From an uncultured Dorea sp. (GTDB lineage Bacteria; Bacillota; Clostridia; Lachnospirales; Lachnospiraceae), in contig CAPEBR010000043.1 of the NCBI GenBank assembly GCA_948602995.1, positions 1-34,001 of the forward strand: a DNA stretch of 34,001 bases, read 5' to 3'. Below the pieces are notes generated by a model. The model made no database searches and was not told where the DNA came from. It was given only the letters and a program-made list of their open reading frames with translations. Shown piece by piece: positions 30,341 through 34,001 of the stretch; the first letter of the stretch is position 1; each line of letters opens with the position of its first letter. The position numbers and the translations under genes were made by a program.

Positions 30341-32737
30341 CTATACCTCCGGGTACCTATGAAATCCATCATCCATTAGACATACAGTTCTTTGAATTTC
30401 GTCTCTGCTGCTGTAAAAGTGATAATTTTTCTCCTTAAAATGGAATTCCTTCGGATAAGGGGCATAGCTTGTAATGAGGTATCCTCCTTTTGTTTTTTGG
30501 GCAGAACCATTTACAACACGGAGGCTCCCATTTTTCTCGTACAAAAAGGTTTTGGTTCCGAATCCGTCCAGATAGGCGGTGATTTCTTCGCCCATGTCCC
30601 AGTCCGGCGTGCTGTTGCTGTCGGTAAACAGTTTTGCAAAGATTCCGCCGTCACTGGCAAATGCAGACTGGCCAAACCGGTTCCTGGACAGATCCGGTCT
30701 GTTCAGGTGGGGGCCTGCAACGCTATAAGTTGATGCAGCCTCCCCTTTTTCCAGGCAGCATCCCGTTGCTGTGGCATTCGTATCATAACAATATAAGATG
30801 CCGACAGTGGCTCTGTATGCTGCTTCCAGATACGCAGGTATTCCGTTGGCCTCATAGCATTTCAGCATTGCAGCCGCAGAGATGCCGCCCCACAGTGAAT
30901 GGATCATGTAGGAAAGTGCTTCCCACCACCGGTCGGGATTCTGGGCGCGGAAGTCGTTGGAAAAGCCGATATTTGCAAGCAGTAGTCTGCCGTACCGCCC
31001 GGCTCCTTCGCTGTGTCCGCTCATACTTAAGGCTCCCGCACAAGGTGCGAATCCTCCATTATCGTAATAATGTTCAGTAATGATTCCGGTATATTCATGA
31101 CTCTGATTCTGTACCCGTTCTGTAATATTTTTCCATAGATCCTTTATTGCCTCATATTTCTCTGGCATGCCGGATTTCTTCAGATCCTCCAAAAGATCCG
31201 GTATGTACAGGAAAAATACGCCCAGCATCTCTGCTTCCTCTCTGGCCCGTTCATTGTCATGAAGGCTGGGATCAGCACGGAGCATGAAAACTTCAGCTGC
31301 CCATTCCAGATATTCCTTCGGGGAATGATATTGTAAGACAGTGTCGCTGAATTTTGACAGCAGATAAAATACATGGCTGATGTATTCAAAGTCCATGACA
31401 CGGTAAAAATCCCCGTAAAGTTTCCTTGGCCTGGCAAAATCGCCGTCAATAAACCATTTCTGGCGTATATAATGAACCGCGCAGAGTTCTGCCTCCCGCA
31501 CCTGGCCGACATGAAGCCTTCCAAGAAGGTTTTCCTTAAGAACGAGATTAATCCTTCCTAAGGATTCCCCCTGGTTCGATACCGGGGCATATGCATAGGG
31601 AGGATTCCCCTTCCCGCCCAGGTATAATCTGTCTGAGATGAACGCTGCACGCTGTTCGAAGACCTTTGCCAGAGGCTCCATAACATTGCAGACCACCCAG
31701 TCCTGGCTGCCGTCTGCTAATTCTAATATCACCTTATGCTCTCCGGGGGAGAATGCCTGAAAGCTGATCTGACCGCTTCTTGCATCAGACATGTTAAATG
31801 CATCTGTGACATCCTTTATTTCCTTTTTTCCTCCGGATACATATTCAACAAGTATTTTTTCAGGAGCCTTCTCCTGGGGAACTGTGACATCTATATGAAT
31901 GTTGCCGCCGACAAGGGTCATGGGTGCGTAGTCCATCCGTGGGTGTCCCAGCTTTAGACCTTTGGCATAGAAGTCTTCCATATTGTCAAAGGGGCTTAAA
32001 GTATAGCTCCATTCCAACGTTTCACTGATACCAAGACTTAGTGAATGCCTGTCATAAATCCAGTCATTTACCGGCTCCATTCCCTTCTCATATCCGCCTG
32101 CCAGTATGAGCTGGTGAAACAGGAGGCCATCCAGGGAGGGAGAAGCATTTTCAAAAAACAGATTCAGATATTCACAGTATGTCCCGACAGAAAGAGTTCT
32201 GCCTTTTTGCTGATACAGCCCCATATGCGGCGCGTGGCTGCTTCTGCGGACTGCGGCAAGCTTCGTATAGTCCCTGGAAATGGAGGGAAATACTGCAGCA
32301 GAATGCTCCATATTACGGATTACATTTTTGTCGCGGAACATGATATAGGCAAGGGAAATCCAGATGCCCATCTGTTCCAGGAGCATTTCTTCCTGCCCAA
32401 GATTCTGAAGGATCACAGAAAATCTCATTCGGCTGTCTCCATCCGGCTCATAGTCCATTGTGAGCCGAAAGTCCCGGAAGCGGCAGGTTACGGATAACAC
32501 ATCTCCCTTCTGAAGGATGCTTCTTACGGAATCCCGGGAAGTATAAGATTTTCCATTTACCATAATGGAAAATTCTCCCCAGAGTTTGTCCAGGTCGTCA
32601 TACCCGGCCTGCTCCAGATACTTTGGATCCACAACCCAGTTCATTTTTTCAGGATCGTCCTTCAGATACAACCCAGTCAGATTGCCGTTCTCATTCCATT
32701 CTAAACGGTATGTCTTGTTTTCAAATTTATAAATCAT
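30341..32737 (-). CDS. large putative carbohydrate-active enzyme, family not identified
   Basis: This 798-residue cytoplasmic protein (no signal peptide or membrane segment) appears to have an N-terminal beta-rich domain (about residues 1-270, IYKFENKTYRLEWNENGNLT onward) and a middle beta domain. A long C-terminal helical region follows with aromatic and acidic clusters such as WWEALSYMIHSLWGGISAA, ASTYSVAGPHLNRPDL and TPDWDMGEEITAYLDG. This is the look of an (alpha/alpha)-barrel glycosidase or polysaccharide lyase. From memory it may be a DUF5695-type protein, which I cannot confirm. Of two adjacent ATGs, 32737 lies 5 bases after AGGAG and is chosen over 32740. A LacI-type operator overlaps the promoter, supporting sugar-controlled expression. 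It is a single-gene unit bracketed by palindromes 5 and 6. Confidence 0.6.
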   Translation of the reverse strand: MIYKFENKTYRLEWNENGNLTGLYLKDDPEKMNWVVDPKYLEQAGYDDLDKLWGEFSIMVNGKSYTSRDSVRSILQKGDVLSVTCRFRDFRLTMDYEPDGDSRMRFSVILQNLGQEEMLLEQMGIWISLAYIMFRDKNVIRNMEHSAAVFPSISRDYTKLAAVRRSSHAPHMGLYQQKGRTLSVGTYCEYLNLFFENASPSLDGLLFHQLILAGGYEKGMEPVNDWIYDRHSLSLGISETLEWSYTLSPFDNMEDFYAKGLKLGHPRMDYAPMTLVGGNIHIDVTVPQEKAPEKILVEYVSGGKKEIKDVTDAFNMSDARSGQISFQAFSPGEHKVILELADGSQDWVVCNVMEPLAKVFEQRAAFISDRLYLGGKGNPPYAYAPVSNQGESLGRINLVLKENLLGRLHVGQVREAELCAVHYIRQKWFIDGDFARPRKLYGDFYRVMDFEYISHVFYLLSKFSDTVLQYHSPKEYLEWAAEVFMLRADPSLHDNERAREEAEMLGVFFLYIPDLLEDLKKSGMPEKYEAIKDLWKNITERVQNQSHEYTGIITEHYYDNGGFAPCAGALSMSGHSEGAGRYGRLLLANIGFSNDFRAQNPDRWWEALSYMIHSLWGGISAAAMLKCYEANGIPAYLEAAYRATVGILYCYDTNATATGCCLEKGEAASTYSVAGPHLNRPDLSRNRFGQSAFASDGGIFAKLFTDSNSTPDWDMGEEITAYLDGFGTKTFLYEKNGSLRVVNGSAQKTKGGYLITSYAPYPKEFHFKEKNYHFYSSRDEIQRTVCLMDDGFHRYPEV

Positions 32738-32770
32738 CATTACTCCTTTCATCGCCACAGACGGTTCCAA

Positions 32771-32805
32771 ACATATTAAACGTTTAACCTTCCGGGCAAA
32801 AAATT
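32771..32805 (-). promoter_or_regulatory. promoter with LacI-type operator
   Basis: TTAAACGTTTAA (32776-32787) is a perfect 12-bp palindrome with the central CG typical of LacI/GalR-family operators. On the minus strand it fills the space between a TTGCCC-like -35 (about 32799-32794) and an AATATG-like -10, so repression by blocking polymerase is expected. It lies 39 bases ahead of the start codon. The regulator gene is not in the window. Confidence 0.6.
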
Positions 32806-32936
32806 TCTACCTGCAGCAGAATTTATAGCCTTTGGACAGATTCTCCGAAGACCAGAGAAGGAATTGCACTTCTGCTTCACTGTCCATAATATAACGAATA
32901 GATGCAGTCTGCAATCCCTGAATTGTGAAATGCTTG

Positions 32937-32980
32937 AAATTGGGGACGGGGCATTTTTAAAAATGCCCCGTCCCCAATTT
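32937..32980. repeat. GGGGACGGGG-family palindrome 6
   Basis: A perfect 44-bp palindrome, the longest copy; each arm is AAATTGGGGACGGGGCATTT plus TT. It lies 10 bases past the stop of the DUF4397-type gene and upstream of the large enzyme gene. On its right edge the sequence reads TTTGACAA, containing a consensus -35 hexamer with no plus-strand gene after it. Confidence 0.85.
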
Positions 32981-32990
32981 GACAATTTGA

Positions 32991-33920
32991 TTAATCGAGT
33001 AACAGCGAATAGTCTTCTGTTACGATCCCCGTCATATCCGGCGCCCCGTACGCATCTCCGATAATGTATATGGTATACATCTTTCGTTCTTCAATCTCAT
33101 GAGCAAGCTGGAATACAGCAGCGCCGCTTAACATCTCAGTAACGAAAAATTTCTGTGTGCCTGGCTGAATCTGCTTATATGCAGATATGGTCTTAAACCG
33201 TAAATCCTCAAACCTTACTTTTCCGTCCTGGGTGGTTACATCAAGAGCAGGAGAATTATAGGACAGATTTACGGCACGTACACAGGAGCGCCTCTGCCTT
33301 TTTAAGGTGCATGGTATATCTGGAACCAGGTACATGCCAAGGCCATTGAGCCCGTTTATAAAGGCAATCGTGTATACGTCATCCTCCCCGAAGAAAAATG
33401 TTTCGCTGGCAATCAGCATTCTCCTTCCCTGTGGATTTACAACATTGATTGTTTTAAACTCATCTGTTTCTATGAAATAGGAGGATACCTCTCCGTACTG
33501 CAGGCGGTTTACAACTGGCTTGTTTCCAATAAATATGTTCAGAGCGCCAAAACCGACAGCTCCATGGAGAAAACGGATGGTGCAGTAGCCCTGTTCCGGG
33601 GCGTCAGGCTCTGGCCTTGGAATGATTGGAATCGGATAGATGGCAACAGGTGGACGCTGCCCGTTTCCTGGAGTAATCGGGGCGACAGGCAGGGTGGGGC
33701 GCACCGGGGGTCCCGGAAAATCAGGTGTGCCGGGAAGTGCGGGCGTCGGAAGCATACCTCCCGGCTCTTCTCCTGGAGCCGCAGGCACGTCAGTCCCGGC
33801 AGGGGGCTCTTCCACTCCGGGAGGCGGTCCGAATGAGGGGGTGTCGGGGGATTCAGGAAGAAATATCATGTCTTCCTGTTCATGATTCTGAGGTTGGTTC
33901 TGATTCTGATTATCTGGCAT
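32991..33920 (-). CDS. proline-rich DUF4397-type protein
   Basis: This 309-residue protein has a Gln/Asn-rich start (MPDNQNQNQPQNHEQED) and a Pro/Gly-rich linker to about residue 105. Two DUF4397-like beta domains follow: the first from TIRFLHGAVGFGALNIFIGN, the second from SCVRAVNLSYNSPALDV, each containing the 'ravn/LH.a...d.yv.g' pattern and a later Y-T-I-y-i-i-G strand. No signal peptide or membrane segment is visible, so export is unclear. In clostridia such proteins are sometimes annotated as spore-coat or surface-associated, which I cannot verify here. ATG 33920 has GGGAG 8 bases upstream and is preferred over a TTG six codons earlier. GC-rich repetitive linker DNA is evident at 33600-33850. 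Confidence 0.75.
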   Translation of the reverse strand: MPDNQNQNQPQNHEQEDMIFLPESPDTPSFGPPPGVEEPPAGTDVPAAPGEEPGGMLPTPALPGTPDFPGPPVRPTLPVAPITPGNGQRPPVAIYPIPIIPRPEPDAPEQGYCTIRFLHGAVGFGALNIFIGNKPVVNRLQYGEVSSYFIETDEFKTINVVNPQGRRMLIASETFFFGEDDVYTIAFINGLNGLGMYLVPDIPCTLKRQRRSCVRAVNLSYNSPALDVTTQDGKVRFEDLRFKTISAYKQIQPGTQKFFVTEMLSGAAVFQLAHEIEERKMYTIYIIGDAYGAPDMTGIVTEDYSLLLD

Positions 33921-33953
33921 TACAGTCTCTCCCTTCAATATACTTCTATATAG

Positions 33954-33994
33954 GCGTTTGCGAAACGCTAGAACCCGTATAAATACGGGATTCT
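33954..33994. repeat. pair of hairpins at window edge
   Basis: GCGTTT-GCG-AAACGC (33954-33968) is followed at once by AGAACCCGTA/TACGGGATTCT (33970-33994, one bulge). The order local hairpin then second hairpin is what elements A and B show at their 5' side, so this may be a third copy cut by the window end, or simply a terminator region of the next gene. Confidence 0.4.
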
Positions 33995-34001
33995 CTTTGT
34001 T

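Noticed and set aside
32776..32985. Minus-strand open frame of 69 codons between the large enzyme and the DUF4397 gene
   Set aside because: Its start lies in palindrome 6, it covers the promoter and operator, and it has no homology-like features.

Overview
The window reads as the chromosome of a gut-type Lachnospiraceae bacterium (Firmicutes, Clostridia). The grounds are the DAP-type MurE, the gene order priA-def-fmt-rsmB-rlmN-stp-prkC-rsgA-rpe-thiN, a single-chain pyruvate:ferredoxin oxidoreductase (anaerobic metabolism), strong AGGAGG ribosome sites and a cytoplasmic GH36 alpha-galactosidase. The genus cannot be fixed from sequence alone.

Layout. (1) Positions 1-2695 are a decaying region. 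It holds a dead 5' end of uvrB with its LexA/SOS box, a PD-(D/E)XK transposase-like nuclease, three broken tyrosine recombinase fragments (two joined head-to-head) and two copies of a small TA-flanked MITE. One MITE sits inside uvrB, and removing it restores the UvrB reading frame exactly. (2) Positions 2696-5863 hold, on the minus strand, a phosphoglucomutase/phosphomannomutase and a two-gene module: a small HipS-like protein plus a short HipA-like kinase. The module is bracketed by two GGGGACGGGG palindromes. (3) Positions 5863-21554 are the conserved plus-strand housekeeping block: murE, priA, def, fmt, a zinc metallopeptidase, rsmB, rlmN, stp, prkC, rsgA, rpe, thiN, ychF and lgt. Several genes overlap by 4-8 bases and the block is probably transcribed as long units. 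It links replication restart, N-formylmethionine start and removal, ribosome maturation, cell-wall synthesis and Ser/Thr phospho-signalling. (4) Positions 21819-27812 hold the pyruvate oxidoreductase and the alpha-galactosidase, separated by two palindromes. (5) Positions 27937-29855 hold tRNA-Trp with a 1.8 kb AT-rich mini-island in its 3' end. The island carries an integrase remnant, a 57-residue ribbon-helix-helix-like protein and a secreted BspA-type protein, and ends in a copy of the tRNA 3' end. (6) Positions 29916-33920 hold a third MITE, a large putative carbohydrate-active enzyme with a LacI-type operator and palindromes on both sides, and a proline-rich DUF4397-type protein.

Three families of non-coding structure run through the window. 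The first is the MITE (3 copies). The second is the GGGGACGGGG palindrome (6 copies), found only around accessory genes and at block edges. The third is a five-part folded intergenic element (2 copies, perhaps a third cut by the window end) whose stems differ completely in sequence while the layout and a short linker are kept. The third family, the HipS/HipA-like pair and the uvrB/MITE insertion are the most interesting signals. All calls come from reading the sequence; no database search was run.
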